A stretch of DNA of 64,000 bases from the NCBI RefSeq assembly GCF_001048695.1, contig NZ_CVRB01000005.1, forward strand, positions 1-64,000. The letters run 5' to 3'. The notes beneath the pieces were generated by a model, which made no database searches, was not told where the DNA came from, and was given only the letters and a program-made list of their open reading frames with translations. This document shows positions 11,177-19,460 of this stretch, piece after piece. Source of the stretch: Neobacillus massiliamazoniensis. Lineage in GTDB: Bacteria > Bacillota > Bacilli > Bacillales > Cytobacillaceae. Both the position numbers and the translations under genes were made by a program. Every line of letters begins with the position of its first letter. Positions within the stretch are counted from its first letter, which is position 1.

Positions 11177-11680
11177 TTAGTTGAACAAGGAATCAAGTTT
11201 CAGCTCGCTAAAATTCTTTCTAAGTTTCGGAAAAACCTGTTTCTCAAAGATTCCTTTAGTCCTTTCAGTTACAAACATTGCTACATATTCATCATTTTCA
11301 TCTTCATCTGTAACGTGTTCCACTACATAAATCAAGTAGTTATAACTTTCTATATCACTACCAGATGGTACAACATAAAATAGGGAATTAAGCCCTTCAT
11401 TTTTAATTATCTTAATTAACTCCTGTTCATTTTTGGGTCTATACCAATAAACATTTTTGTGCGTCACATCTTGAAAAGTCCAAGTTTCACTTTTAAACAC
11501 AGTTCTATTTAGAATGAAGTCTTTCCACTCTTTCTCATCATTTCTCAAATTCACTTCAAAATAAGGAAATAACAGGTCTTCAACACTATTTGCAAAACAT
11601 CTATAAAACTTAGCTGATTCTGTGTATCCCAACTCAAAATTCCTAATCGTAAAATGAGGTGATTTGCCCACTACCTCCAT
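11177..11680 (-). CDS. hypothetical cytosolic protein
   Basis: 167 aa starting MEVVGKSPHF. This start has GGAG 8 bases upstream, which the ATG 14 codons earlier lacks. The sequence is mixed alpha/beta with aromatic strands (VYWYRPKNEQEL) and an acidic stretch VTDEDENDEY near 125. Family not recognised. The hairpin motif AACAGTTAGTTGAACAAGG lies at its 3' end. Confidence 0.55.
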   Translation of the reverse strand: MEVVGKSPHFTIRNFELGYTESAKFYRCFANSVEDLLFPYFEVNLRNDEKEWKDFILNRTVFKSETWTFQDVTHKNVYWYRPKNEQELIKIIKNEGLNSLFYVVPSGSDIESYNYLIYVVEHVTDEDENDEYVAMFVTERTKGIFEKQVFPKLRKNFSELKLDSLFN

Positions 11681-11740
11681 AAGAACAACTCCATTTTTTT
11701 GTAAATTCCTTATTAAAATCATAGCACATTAAAGAGTCTG

Positions 11741-11850
11741 GATCTTCAACTAAACTGCCCAGTTAGTGGAATAAGAAAAAAAGCTGCCGAAGCAGCTGGT
11801 GATTTTAAACTAACGCACCCCTTTTGTTTCAGTACAATATTTCACAAACT
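11741..11850 (-). repeat. hairpin module (standard type)
   Basis: TTCAACTAAACTGCCC-AGTTAGTGGAATAAG, an AAGCTGCCGAAGCAGCT stem (a minus-strand terminator with a long T tail), TTAAACTAACGCACCCC, GTTTCAGTACAATATTTCACAAA. Confidence 0.8.
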
Positions 11851-11923
11851 TACTTTGAATAAGAAAAAGGCTGTTAAGACAGTCTTACCTTATAAAATCT
11901 ACATAGTTGTGTAAAATTTTTTA

Positions 11924-12598
11924 TTATGTTCCTTGTATTTGAGTTTTTATAACTAAACAATCCTTGCAAAAATGATAGAAAATATTCATTTCTCCAAATT
12001 GAAAATCGACGACAGAAATAAGTTCCTGTTCACCAAGGTCTTGAGTTATTGTGGCAATGTACTTCATTTCTTGGTTACAAATCGGACAGTCTAAATCTTC
12101 AGGGACTTCATCATACAAAGGGGCACCCAAAAATCTACATAAATATTCCGAACCAAATAAATCAAAAGCCCTATCATAATTATCTTCATTAGTTGGAATA
12201 TCCTCGACCATCATTTCAATAAGTTTTACATTTGTCCTTGGAAGTGGTACTGGTAGCATATATTCCTCATCTTGAACCCAATCTTCCGTATTTTCTTGAC
12301 TTATTACTTGAATGGATTTACCTCCATTACTTAACTGGAAATATTGAGGCTCCCACACCATCGAACAGTTCAAGCAAGAAACTAACGGTAAAACGTTTAG
12401 TCCTTCAGCTTTTATTTCGAAAAGTCTTTCATCTATTAAATCAAAACAAAATATTTGATGTATTTTCTCCCCGCATAATGTACAAACAGGCAAATCACAA
12501 TCTTGACCACCAAAATAGTGATTATATTCATCGGTTCCTTCTATTACCCTGTACCCTTTTATACCTTTCCAGTGCTTCCCATAAGGTTTCTTTGTCAT
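11924..12598 (-). CDS. four-CXXC putative zinc-binding protein
   Basis: 224 aa starting MTKKPYGKHW, with GAGG 7 bases before the ATG. Four CXXC pairs are visible: CTLC (about 40), CLNC (about 76), CPIC (about 175) and CKDC (about 214), enough for two zinc ribbons. Members of such families are unknown Bacillus cytosolic proteins. It shares this style with the protein at 16663, which also has paired CXXC motifs. No toxin or partner gene is adjacent. Confidence 0.65.
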   Translation of the reverse strand: MTKKPYGKHWKGIKGYRVIEGTDEYNHYFGGQDCDLPVCTLCGEKIHQIFCFDLIDERLFEIKAEGLNVLPLVSCLNCSMVWEPQYFQLSNGGKSIQVISQENTEDWVQDEEYMLPVPLPRTNVKLIEMMVEDIPTNEDNYDRAFDLFGSEYLCRFLGAPLYDEVPEDLDCPICNQEMKYIATITQDLGEQELISVVDFQFGEMNIFYHFCKDCLVIKTQIQGT

Positions 12599-12663
12599 AT
12601 TAAATCCTCGCCTAAGTAAATATAAATTCAAAACATTATTAAATTCTATATTCCGTTTATTAT

Positions 12664-12760
12664 TTCCTTCTTGTGCTATCCTGCCACGTTAGTACAAAAA
12701 GAAAAAAGGATCGCCGCAGCGATTCCTTCTTTATCTCTTGCACCTGTTAGCTGAATAACA
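12664..12760 (-). repeat. hairpin module with compensated arms
   Basis: TTGTGCTATCCTGCCACG paired with TTAGTACAA: arms TTGTGCTA / TAGTACAA, unlike the common TTCAACTA / TAGTTGAA yet still pairing. Then GGATCGCCGCAGCGATTCC (terminator stem on minus) and CTCTTGCACCTGTTAGCTGAATAAC. Confidence 0.8.
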
Positions 12761-12794
12761 AAAATAGTGGAAATGCTCCTTCATTCTAAGCTTT

Positions 12795-13259
12795 TCAAGT
12801 TTCTTTTAATTGCTTTTTAGCTTCTTCCACGATTTGAGTTTTCAATTCTTCCTCGGAAACATTATCTGTGTTATCACCATAACGGAAGTCATCTATCTTT
12901 TCACTAATTTCATACCAAATTGATAATTCGTCATTATTGGAATGCTCCCTAACAACCTCATATATTTTATAAGCAATATCAATAGCTGTATTTTCATCAT
13001 TTATTATTTTTATTAACAATTCCCATATATAATATTTTGCACACTCTTCGTGTATAGGCTTTATTATATTAAGTTCATTTGAAGCCCTCATAAAATAATC
13101 TTCTACTTCAAAAATATTAAGGGGCTCTTTTAACGAAGAAAGAATATTTAAAGACTTAGCGGAGCAACCGTCCATCAACATTTGAATTGCCCAATCAACA
13201 TAGTCAACTGGCTTGACATCGCTTTCATATATTTTATAATACAAAATTTTAGTATCCAT
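12795..13259 (-). CDS. hypothetical helical protein
   Basis: 154 aa starting MDTKILYYKIYESDVKPVDY; GGGAG lies 7 bases upstream, better than for the ATG at 13304. The protein is all-helical and acidic, without membrane segments. I have no certain family; the pattern (DYVDWAIQML, then SLNILSSLKEPLNIFEVEDYF) belongs to a conserved unknown group in Bacillus. Single gene between hairpin modules. Confidence 0.6.
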   Translation of the reverse strand: MDTKILYYKIYESDVKPVDYVDWAIQMLMDGCSAKSLNILSSLKEPLNIFEVEDYFMRASNELNIIKPIHEECAKYYIWELLIKIINDENTAIDIAYKIYEVVREHSNNDELSIWYEISEKIDDFRYGDNTDNVSEEELKTQIVEEAKKQLKET

Positions 13260-13297
13260 TTCTTTGCTCCCAAATAATAAGTTCTGGATCTTTCCTA

Positions 13298-13401
13298 CTA
13301 TCAACTATCCTTTAGGTCAAAATAGACTGCCGCAGCAAGCATCAAGTTACTTTTACATCTTAGCTACATCTTGAACTAAAGCTAACAGTTTGTTTAAGAA
13401 G
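13298..13401 (-). repeat. hairpin module, degenerate
   Basis: ATCAACTATCCTTTAGGTCAAAATAG, ACTGCCGCAGCAAG, then TTGAACTAAAGCTAACAGTTTGTTTAAGAAG. The terminator stem is poorly conserved. Confidence 0.55.
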
Positions 13402-13410
13402 ATTGTTTTA

Positions 13411-13920
13411 TTATACTTCCTCTTTTTGGACCGTTCGATTAATGAATGAAATAGTTGGAGGCTCTGTAGATACCACATCAATTATGTGGTTTAAAGCATT
13501 TATCCCATAATGTTTGAATGGTCCAGGATGATCATCGGAAGCAATGGTGCTTACTTCAATAAAATCCAAATATCTGGATTTCGAGTAAATAGAGAAAACT
13601 CCTCCCTCAAAGACCTCGTACTCATCTAATATAGTAAAGCTTTCGTTTCTTACAGAGTATGCTATGTACCAATCAAATTCGATTTGAAGAATGGGGAGAG
13701 TTTGGTCCACATCTATTGAATGACAATCTTCAATAACAACATCTCCAACTTGAATGCCTTCCGCTTCGTCATTAACTTTGCACCGTTCTATTTCAAGAAT
13801 TAATTTGTTATCTTGAGGTTCATATATTGAGGTTAAATAGATATAGCCTTTATACTCAATCAATTCTTCATATAGCACAATATCCCCCCTTATTAATGAA
13901 TACATTGGCTTTCTATTCAA
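13411..13920 (-). CDS. hypothetical protein
   Basis: 169 aa (164 if MYSLIRGDIV at 13905 is the start; both lack a good ribosome site). Mostly beta strands and acidic; family not recognised. Group II intron copy A ends 31 bp upstream. Just after the intron, AGAAGGAG precedes an ATG at about 13940 that reads only six codons before a stop, so the true 5' end of this gene may have been disturbed by the insertion. Confidence 0.5.
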   Translation of the reverse strand: MNRKPMYSLIRGDIVLYEELIEYKGYIYLTSIYEPQDNKLILEIERCKVNDEAEGIQVGDVVIEDCHSIDVDQTLPILQIEFDWYIAYSVRNESFTILDEYEVFEGGVFSIYSKSRYLDFIEVSTIASDDHPGPFKHYGINALNHIIDVVSTEPPTISFINRTVQKEEV

Positions 13921-13950
13921 CAGAAAGGGACATTTCTCCTTCTTAAAGAA

Positions 13951-14444
13951 GTCGAGTAGAAAGGAACCTCTCCACCTTACGGTAGATTGTGTTCCTCCCC
14001 CTCACAGAACCGTGCTTGCGCTATTAACGCACACGGCTCCTCCTAGTTACCATTCACAAAACCTTGTTTCCTTGCTTTTTATCGCTTGTACACCATACTC
14101 TTCTAACAAGAAAAGGCCGGTAGGGTCTCCCGAGTTGCCGTATCATATCAATGTATAACGTGCCAAGGTCTCTGACTCCAGAGAGGTTTTACCCTTCTTG
14201 CCTTTAACGAAAGATAAAATGTAGCTTTCTGCTGTGCGTAAGGCATCAGCCCTCTCGATTTACTAACATTATGGAGCTCAATCCCTTCAACCATTTGACT
14301 TTCGGCCCGCCACCTAACTGTCTACGCTTAAAGACTAAAGTTACCTTTAGCCCTCCAAGACTCGCTACGAGCGAATGGCTAGTTCTTACTCGACGGGAAT
14401 CCCACCCGCTATATGATACGACCTAAGCTCGGCCGCACACGCAC
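13951..14444 (-). mobile_element. group II intron, ORF-less derivative, copy A (494 nt)
   Basis: On the minus strand it begins GTGCGTGTGCGGCC at 14444 and ends CTACTCGAC at 13951, as group II introns do. Domain V is at 14007-14039: stem GAGCCGTG / CACGGTTC with the AGC triad, a 2-nt bulge, TGCG / CGCA and a 7-nt loop. Domain VI with a GTAA loop follows. No reverse transcriptase is left. The 5' exon is CACTTAAACTAACGG, the arm of the intergenic hairpin, so it sits in a hairpin site. Its 5' 375 bp match copy B. Confidence 0.85.
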
Positions 14445-14705
14445 CCGTTAGTTTAAGTGTAAATATTCACAATCTTTTGTTACCTCAACAAAATCTGATC
14501 CCTTAATATGTAGGGGCATATCAAAAAGACGCCTTCTTACTAAAGAAAAACGCCCTTTTGTTGAACAAAGAATAAATAACACGATTCAACAAACCTTCCG
14601 TTCGTGCATAATAAAAAATCAACCTTAGAAAAATTGCACTCGATCGTGAAAAAGCGATGCCTTCTTCCGACATCGCACCCTTTCGTTTAGTTTAAGTTCA
14701 CTGAC
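14445..14705 (-). repeat. hairpin modules around intron A and before the EmrE-type gene
   Basis: CCGTTAGTTTAAGTGTAAAT, TTCACAATC directly beside the intron; then AACGCCCTTTTGTTGAACAAAG (14548) and a minus-strand terminator GCGATG / CATCGC at 14654-14677 with CACCCTTTCG and TTTAGTTTAAG. The last gene's stop codon lies in that final motif. Confidence 0.7.
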
Positions 14706-15661
14706 TGTTTAAAATGACTTTTCTCTTTTCGATTTGAAACATAACTATGTAAAATCATGCCAAGAATGACAATAAAAATACCGCACCAAGATAATGGAGA
14801 AGGAATTGGGATCGACAAAAATAGCAGTTCCCCAGCTAGTGTAAAAATCACTTCCATTGATTGCGTTGCTTCAACAGAAGCTAACTTTTGCATATTTCCT
14901 CTTACCATATCTGTCGCTTTGAAAAATAGAACAGTGGCAATGACTCCAGAACAAAGTGCCACCAATAAAGATTGAAGACTCTGCCCCTTACTTGGTAATC
15001 CTACGGTATAAAAGCCATACAAGGAAAGCAAAAACCAGAATGGAAGGCTTGCAAGGGTCATTCCTAACATCCGTTGATAAGCATCTAAACGCCCTTCACA
15101 CACATCCATCATTTTTCGATTCCCTAAAGGATAGGCAAATGATGCTAGTAGAACAGGAATAACTCCCAATAATAGATTTTTTAAAGAAAGGTGTTTAGCC
15201 TGTTCCATTTGCATTAAAACAATACCTAACAGAATAATAAGTGACATGATAAGACCTTTCAGGGGAATTTTCCCTCTCATCTGTAAAGGTCCATTCTTTG
15301 TGTATTTCATTTCAAAAAATAACGGTGCAAGTAAAGTACCTGAAATAATAGTCAATTGCCATGTTCCAGCAATAAGCCAACCAGGTGAATACGCAGATGC
15401 AAAACACAAGGGGGCATAGAATAACCCAAATCCCACAGAGCCCCATAAAACCCATGTTCCTGGTTGTTTTCTCATTTCGTTAAAGAGTGGCCGTAAATTT
15501 TTGCGAATTAGTACAATACACAAGAGAAACGGGGCCATAAAGATATATCGAAGCGAAGCGCTCCAAATCCAACTGCCACCAGACAGCTCCATAGATGCAT
15601 TGAGCACAAATGTAAAAGCAAAAAAGAAGGCTGCAGTAATACCGATTAAAATGGGTTGCAA
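14687..15661 (-). CDS. multidrug-resistance-efflux (EmrE-domain, DMT superfamily) transporter
   Basis: 324 aa with ten membrane helices. The start (ITAAFFFAFTFVLNASMEL, GGSWIWSASLRYIFM) and the central blocks match the PF13536 multidrug-resistance efflux group of Bacillus. It begins with TTG, preceded by GAGGTG 7 bases upstream; this ribosome site overlaps the stop codon of the GntR gene (6-bp gap), so the two are translationally coupled and in one operon. The substrate is unknown; control by the GntR partner is likely. Confidence 0.85.
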   Translation of the reverse strand: MQPILIGITAAFFFAFTFVLNASMELSGGSWIWSASLRYIFMAPFLLCIVLIRKNLRPLFNEMRKQPGTWVLWGSVGFGLFYAPLCFASAYSPGWLIAGTWQLTIISGTLLAPLFFEMKYTKNGPLQMRGKIPLKGLIMSLIILLGIVLMQMEQAKHLSLKNLLLGVIPVLLASFAYPLGNRKMMDVCEGRLDAYQRMLGMTLASLPFWFLLSLYGFYTVGLPSKGQSLQSLLVALCSGVIATVLFFKATDMVRGNMQKLASVEATQSMEVIFTLAGELLFLSIPIPSPLSWCGIFIVILGMILHSYVSNRKEKSHFKQSVNLN

Positions 15662-15667
15662 CTGAAT

Positions 15668-16369
15668 TCACCTCGGCTCCGTTTGTTGCGTTAGTATTTC
15701 GCCAAGACTTAGCCAGTTTTCTTCTACAAGACGGACAACTATTTCGCATTCCTTATTTTTACAAGCTGATATAATTTGATTGTGTTGCTCAACCGAATAT
15801 AACCCTTTTTGGGTAATAAATTGTGAAATCTCTAATCGCTGGATTTTAGGTATACTACGTTCTAATGCGAATAAGATTTCAGGGTTTCCAGCCACGTCTA
15901 AGAACACATTGTGAAAAGCTGTATCTGCCTCAATAGCCTTAATAACGTCGCCTTTTTCAATTGAAAGCAGCAAAGCCTTATTACTAAACTCTAATTCCTC
16001 CAGATCCATTTCCTTTAATAATGGACATGCAAGTCGAGCAGCTAAAGCATGTAAAACTGCTACAACCGTAAAAGCATTTTTCGCCTCCTCTAATTTTAAT
16101 GGTGCTACACGAGTAGATGACCCTGGAAGTGACTCAACAAGTCCCTCGTCCTCAAGTCGTTTAAGTGCTTCCCTAACAGGGGTACGACTAATTCCAAACC
16201 TTTCTGCTAATTCTTTGTCATTTAAGCGTTCTTCTGGTTGTAATTCCAAATTAATAATCGATTTTTTTAAAGTTTGATATACTTCATCTCTAAATGACAA
16301 ACGTTTAATTGGTTTTATTATGTCTTTTTCCATAAAACCAATATATCGCATATTAGTTTTCATTACCAT
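15668..16369 (-). CDS. GntR-family regulator of FadR/FCD type
   Basis: 233 aa. The winged helix is at about 22-90 (LNDKELAERFGISRTPVREALKRLEDEGLV in two blocks), and the C-terminal all-helical FCD effector domain follows, with an acidic/His set (DTAFHNVFLDVAGN near 148-160) typical of a metal-binding ligand pocket. The start is uncertain: GTG/ATG near 16369 and ATG at 16333 both lack strong ribosome sites. It is the first gene of the operon with the EmrE-type transporter, which it probably controls. Confidence 0.85.
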   Translation of the reverse strand: MVMKTNMRYIGFMEKDIIKPIKRLSFRDEVYQTLKKSIINLELQPEERLNDKELAERFGISRTPVREALKRLEDEGLVESLPGSSTRVAPLKLEEAKNAFTVVAVLHALAARLACPLLKEMDLEELEFSNKALLLSIEKGDVIKAIEADTAFHNVFLDVAGNPEILFALERSIPKIQRLEISQFITQKGLYSVEQHNQIISACKNKECEIVVRLVEENWLSLGEILTQQTEPR

Positions 16370-16416
16370 ATTATTTAGTTGTGACTTTTGCTTAATAAGC
16401 CTTATTCAATTAAATA

Positions 16417-16552
16417 GCCCGATTGTTGAAAAAAAGCTAATGACGATTGTTCAACTATCCTGCCAGTTAGCACAACAAGAAAAAGGGATCGCGGCAGCGG
16501 TCCCTTCTTTAATTCTTGCCCCCGATAGCGTAAGTACAATTTTTCACAAACT
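16417..16552 (-). repeat. hairpin modules (two linked)
   Basis: CCCGATTGTTGAAAAAAAG, then TTCAACTATCCTGCCAGTTAGCACAACAAG, terminator stem GGGATCGCGGCAGCGGTCCC at 16485-16504 and TTGCCCCCGATAGCGTAAG with TTTTTCACAAA. Confidence 0.8.
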
Positions 16553-16662
16553 CCACTCCATTACATATAAAAAAGTCCTCATAATGCCTGCCCAAACCAG
16601 ACACTCAGCGTTTGACCACCATCTAATAGAAACTCCTCTTTATACTCCCACGGTACTTAGTT

Positions 16663-17454
16663 TTAAATGAATATGGGTTCGTATCTAATTCCCCGTACCT
16701 TGGCAGAGATGAGGATTTGTCGAACCAGTTGCGAAATAATTATCTTACGCCGAGGAAAGTACCCTTCACCAAAATATTCCGAGGTATAATTTAAGTCTTT
16801 GTAATTATCCCAAGCTCCAATTCTGTAACTAAGAACAGAGTCCATTGATTTCCCATAGCTTTTGAATCCACAATTGGAGCAATCAATGGCTGGGATTAAC
16901 TTTGTTTGTAATGGTGGAAGCTCATTAAGAGGTACTAATTGGTAGGCAATTTCCTGTATATCCTTTTTCGTATACACTGGTCGGTAACTAATTCCTGTAA
17001 CAGAATGTGCATCAAACAGCCGCTTGATTTTAGATGAAATTAATAATTCGGATTCCCAAGACATAAGGAAATCGCGATTTCCAACACTGCTCTTCCGTAT
17101 CATAAGGTCGTTGGTCTGATTTATATATGCATTACACTCATTACAGGATACTGAGAAGTATTTATCAGGCTCTTCCGAATAGGGGTTTAGATCTTGGTAC
17201 GCCGGATATAGAGCCAGTAATAGTGCCGACTCAAACTCTTTTTTGCTAAACTCCACACGTCTCAGCTCTTTTACCTCTACACCAACCGTAAGCAATTCAT
17301 CCTTTAGCCGGTTATATTCAGGTAGGTCTGAGTACATACGTACTGATGTACCATCTCTTTCCTTCAGGACGTGATTGTAACTATCTAGAATCGAATCAAT
17401 AGCATCTTTATAATTGGATGCATCTATGCAAAATATCGTTGACAGAATTCGCAT
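16663..17454 (-). CDS. hypothetical two-CXXC protein
   Basis: 263 aa with CNEC (about 104-107) and CSNCG (about 191-195), a likely zinc-binding pair. The N-terminal third is an alpha/beta segment beginning MRILSTIFCIDASNYKDAIDSIL. GGGAGG precedes the ATG at good distance. I do not recognise the family; the layout of two spaced half-ribbons recalls accessory 'double-CXXC' proteins found with toxin systems. Single gene between hairpin modules. Confidence 0.6.
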   Translation of the reverse strand: MRILSTIFCIDASNYKDAIDSILDSYNHVLKERDGTSVRMYSDLPEYNRLKDELLTVGVEVKELRRVEFSKKEFESALLLALYPAYQDLNPYSEEPDKYFSVSCNECNAYINQTNDLMIRKSSVGNRDFLMSWESELLISSKIKRLFDAHSVTGISYRPVYTKKDIQEIAYQLVPLNELPPLQTKLIPAIDCSNCGFKSYGKSMDSVLSYRIGAWDNYKDLNYTSEYFGEGYFPRRKIIISQLVRQILISAKVRGIRYEPIFI

Positions 17455-17520
17455 ATTTAATTTCCTCCCAGTTCTTTTTCACAGTTTTAGAGTTAAATAT
17501 TCCACAACAAATATGGAATT

Positions 17521-17610
17521 CCTTATTTAACTACCACGTTAATTCAACAAGAAAAAGCTGGCTTGATGACAGCCGAACTTAAACTCAAGCCCCCTTTAGT
17601 TTAACAAGGG
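17521..17610 (-). repeat. hairpin module (standard type)
   Basis: ATTTAACTACCACG-TTAATTCAACAAG, AAGCTGGCTTGATGACAGC stem, TTAAACTCAAGCCCCC-TTTAGTTTAACAAGGG. Confidence 0.75.
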
Positions 17611-17658
17611 CCATACGCATTTTATTAAATGATTTTTTACCAGTTTACTAGTTAAGGA

Positions 17659-17687
17659 TTGACGAAGAAATATCCTTCTGGTATATT
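17659..17687 (+). promoter_or_regulatory. promoter of the SAM riboswitch transcript
   Basis: TTGACG (17659-17664), a 17-bp spacer and TATATT (17682-17687), about 35 bp upstream of the riboswitch. Confidence 0.75.
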
Positions 17688-17720
17688 TTTATAAATAATT
17701 AAAATGACCATATTAAAAAC

Positions 17721-17825
17721 TCTTATCCAGAGTGGCGGAGGGACAGACCCTATGAAGCCCAGCAACCTTCAAGTTTTACTTGAAAAGGTGCTAATTTCTG
17801 CAGAATTGTTTCTGGAAGATAAGGG
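17721..17825 (+). ncRNA. SAM-I (S-box) riboswitch
   Basis: The S-box blocks are in order: CTTATCCAGAG, GGCGGAGGGA, CAGACCC, TATGAAGCCC, AGCAACC, an AAGGTGC partner, and the closing P1 strand GATAAG. SAM binding favours P1 and so the terminator at 17848. The 3' P1 strand (AGATAAG) is also complementary to CTTATCT in the terminator, the expected antiterminator pairing. Confidence 0.95.
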
Positions 17826-17847
17826 GAGGAATGAAATAGTTTGTTAT

Positions 17848-17885
17848 GACCTCTTCTTATCTATTGTAGAAGAGGTTTTTTTATT
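17848..17885 (+). terminator. riboswitch-controlled terminator
   Basis: ACCTCTTC / GAAGAGGT stem followed by TTTTTTT. It lies between the S-box and the truncated aspartokinase gene. Confidence 0.9.
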
Positions 17886-17939
17886 TGGAATATAAACGAG
17901 GAAATAATAAAAAGTTAATGACTATTAGGGGATGATGAG

Positions 17940-18548
17940 ATGAAGGGCGTAAACTTTAGAGAGAGTTCATTAGCATCAGATACGTTAGTAAAAACAAACT
18001 TAAAAAATACAACTAAACCTGCCGTCTCAGGTACTATAATGACTAATACTCATAATAATAAAAATGAACCATTAGTTGAAATCTCCAGTGAAAATAATTT
18101 TTGCAGCATTTATATTAGCAAGTATAGAATGAATAAAGAAGTTGGCTTTGGAAGAAAGCTGCTTCGGATCCTTGAAGATTTTCAACTTTATTATAGGCAT
18201 ATGCCATCGGGGGTTGATGCTCTTAATCTTGTTTTACATGAAAATCAATTAAATCAGATAATAGAAAGTGAACTAATACAACGGATACGTACGGAACTTT
18301 CGGCAGATAAAGTGACTATTGAACGTAATCTTGCTTTAATTATGCTTATCGGAGGAAAAATGCATCATAATGCTGACACCATTGCCAGAGCAGCGAGGGT
18401 TCTTGCAGAAAAAAGAATTAATATTGAAATGATACATATGAATCAAGGATCATCTCAGATAAGTTTAGTATTTAGTGTAAAGGCTCATGATGAAAAAAGA
18501 GCTGTATCAGCAATCCATAATGAATTTTTTGAAAGTGTGTCGATTTGA
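17940..18548 (+). CDS. aspartokinase lacking the kinase core (start plus ACT domains)
   Basis: 202 aa; full aspartokinases have about 400-450. Residues 1-18 (MKGVNFRESSLASDTLVK) align with the start of type-III-like aspartokinases, where KFGGSSLAS is normal; here the catalytic Lys and both Gly are replaced (N and RE). Residue 19 onward corresponds to the segment at the end of the kinase domain (NTTKPAVSGT), then two ACT domains (VEISSENNFCSIYISK, then LIMLIGGKMHHNADTIARAA). AGGGGATG precedes the ATG. The regulatory part could still bind lysine or pair with another aspartokinase, like the beta subunit of LysC; catalysis is impossible. Confidence 0.85.
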   Translation: MKGVNFRESSLASDTLVKTNLKNTTKPAVSGTIMTNTHNNKNEPLVEISSENNFCSIYISKYRMNKEVGFGRKLLRILEDFQLYYRHMPSGVDALNLVLHENQLNQIIESELIQRIRTELSADKVTIERNLALIMLIGGKMHHNADTIARAARVLAEKRINIEMIHMNQGSSQISLVFSVKAHDEKRAVSAIHNEFFESVSI

Positions 18549-18636
18549 AATATTAATGATTTCCTACAGGTAATAAAAGAGCATATATTATGACTAATAG
18601 ATGCTCCTTTTCTTTTTGTTTTCATTAACGATAACT

Positions 18637-18745
18637 TCCTATTAAATTAACCTGCCAAGTTAGCACAATAAGAAAAGCTGCCTCAATGACAGCTTTGATC
18701 TTCAACTCTTGCACCCGTTACTTTAAGTGTATTATTTCACAATCT
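18637..18745 (-). repeat. hairpin module (standard type)
   Basis: ATTAAATTAACCTGCCAAG-TTAGCACAATAAG, AAAGCTGCCTCAATGACAGCTTT stem, CTTCAACTCTTGCACCC-GTTACTTTAAGTGT, TTTCACAATC. This is a good type example of the full module. Confidence 0.85.
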
Positions 18746-18810
18746 CTTCTCCACTTAAAAATTATTAAAAACATTTATGAGTACTTTAGTAAGTTTTCAA
18801 TAGATTTTGC

Positions 18811-19233
18811 CTATTTTACTCGTTGAAACATCGGATGACTTTCTTTAAATTGAACTAAATCCCATAAGTTTCCGTATAAATCTTTAAATACAGCAACAAT
18901 ACCATATGATTGTTCTTTTGGTTCTCTAACGAATTCAATTCCTTTTGTCATCATATCATTATAGTCTCTCCAAAAGTCATCTGTCCCAAGGAAAAGAAAA
19001 ACTCTTCCTCCTGCTTGATTTCCAATAAAAGATATTTGTTCTGGTTTTGAAGCCCTTGCAAGTAATATTGTAGTTCCAGACGAGCCGGGTGGGGATACTA
19101 CTACCCAGCGTTTATCTTGCTCTGGTTGGTATGTATCTTCAATTAACGTAAAATGAAGTTTTATTGTGTAAAACTCAATGGCTTCATCATAATCTTTAAC
19201 AACCAAAGCAATATGTACAACAGATTGTATCAT
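18811..19233 (-). CDS. VOC (glyoxalase/bleomycin-resistance fold) protein
   Basis: 140 aa starting MIQSVVHIALVVKDYDEAIEFY, with AAGGG before this ATG. Two beta-alpha-beta-beta-beta modules end in FKDLYGNLWDLVQF. The His of HIALVVKD and the acidic residue of DLVQF are the usual metal-ligand positions, although Asp/Gln replace the common Glu. Such proteins act in resistance or aldehyde detoxification; the substrate is not predictable. Single gene. Confidence 0.85.
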   Translation of the reverse strand: MIQSVVHIALVVKDYDEAIEFYTIKLHFTLIEDTYQPEQDKRWVVVSPPGSSGTTILLARASKPEQISFIGNQAGGRVFLFLGTDDFWRDYNDMMTKGIEFVREPKEQSYGIVAVFKDLYGNLWDLVQFKESHPMFQRVK

Positions 19234-19367
19234 TTTATTAACCCTTCTTTCTTCGTAAAACATAAAGCCTTACGCCATAAATTATTATAGTGTTCATCTT
19301 TACAGAGTTTTTCAGATAAATTATACCATTAATGTTGACTTATCTAACTATTAATTTATTGAATTTT

Positions 19368-19460
19368 CTTATTTCACTAAACTGTCCTTTACTTGAATAA
19401 CGATAACGAAAAAGAACTGCCGAAACAGGCTATCCAAATGACTTTCTTAGTTGAATACGA
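19368..19460 (-). repeat. hairpin module, degenerate
   Basis: TTTCACTAAACTGTCC-TTTACTTGAATAACG, AACTGCCGAAACAGG, CTTTCTTAGTTGAATACG. The esterase gene's stop codon lies in the last motif. Confidence 0.6.

Noticed and set aside
17704-17895. 63-aa ORF over the SAM riboswitch
   Set aside because: It runs through the S-box and its terminator; the RNA structure explains the sequence.
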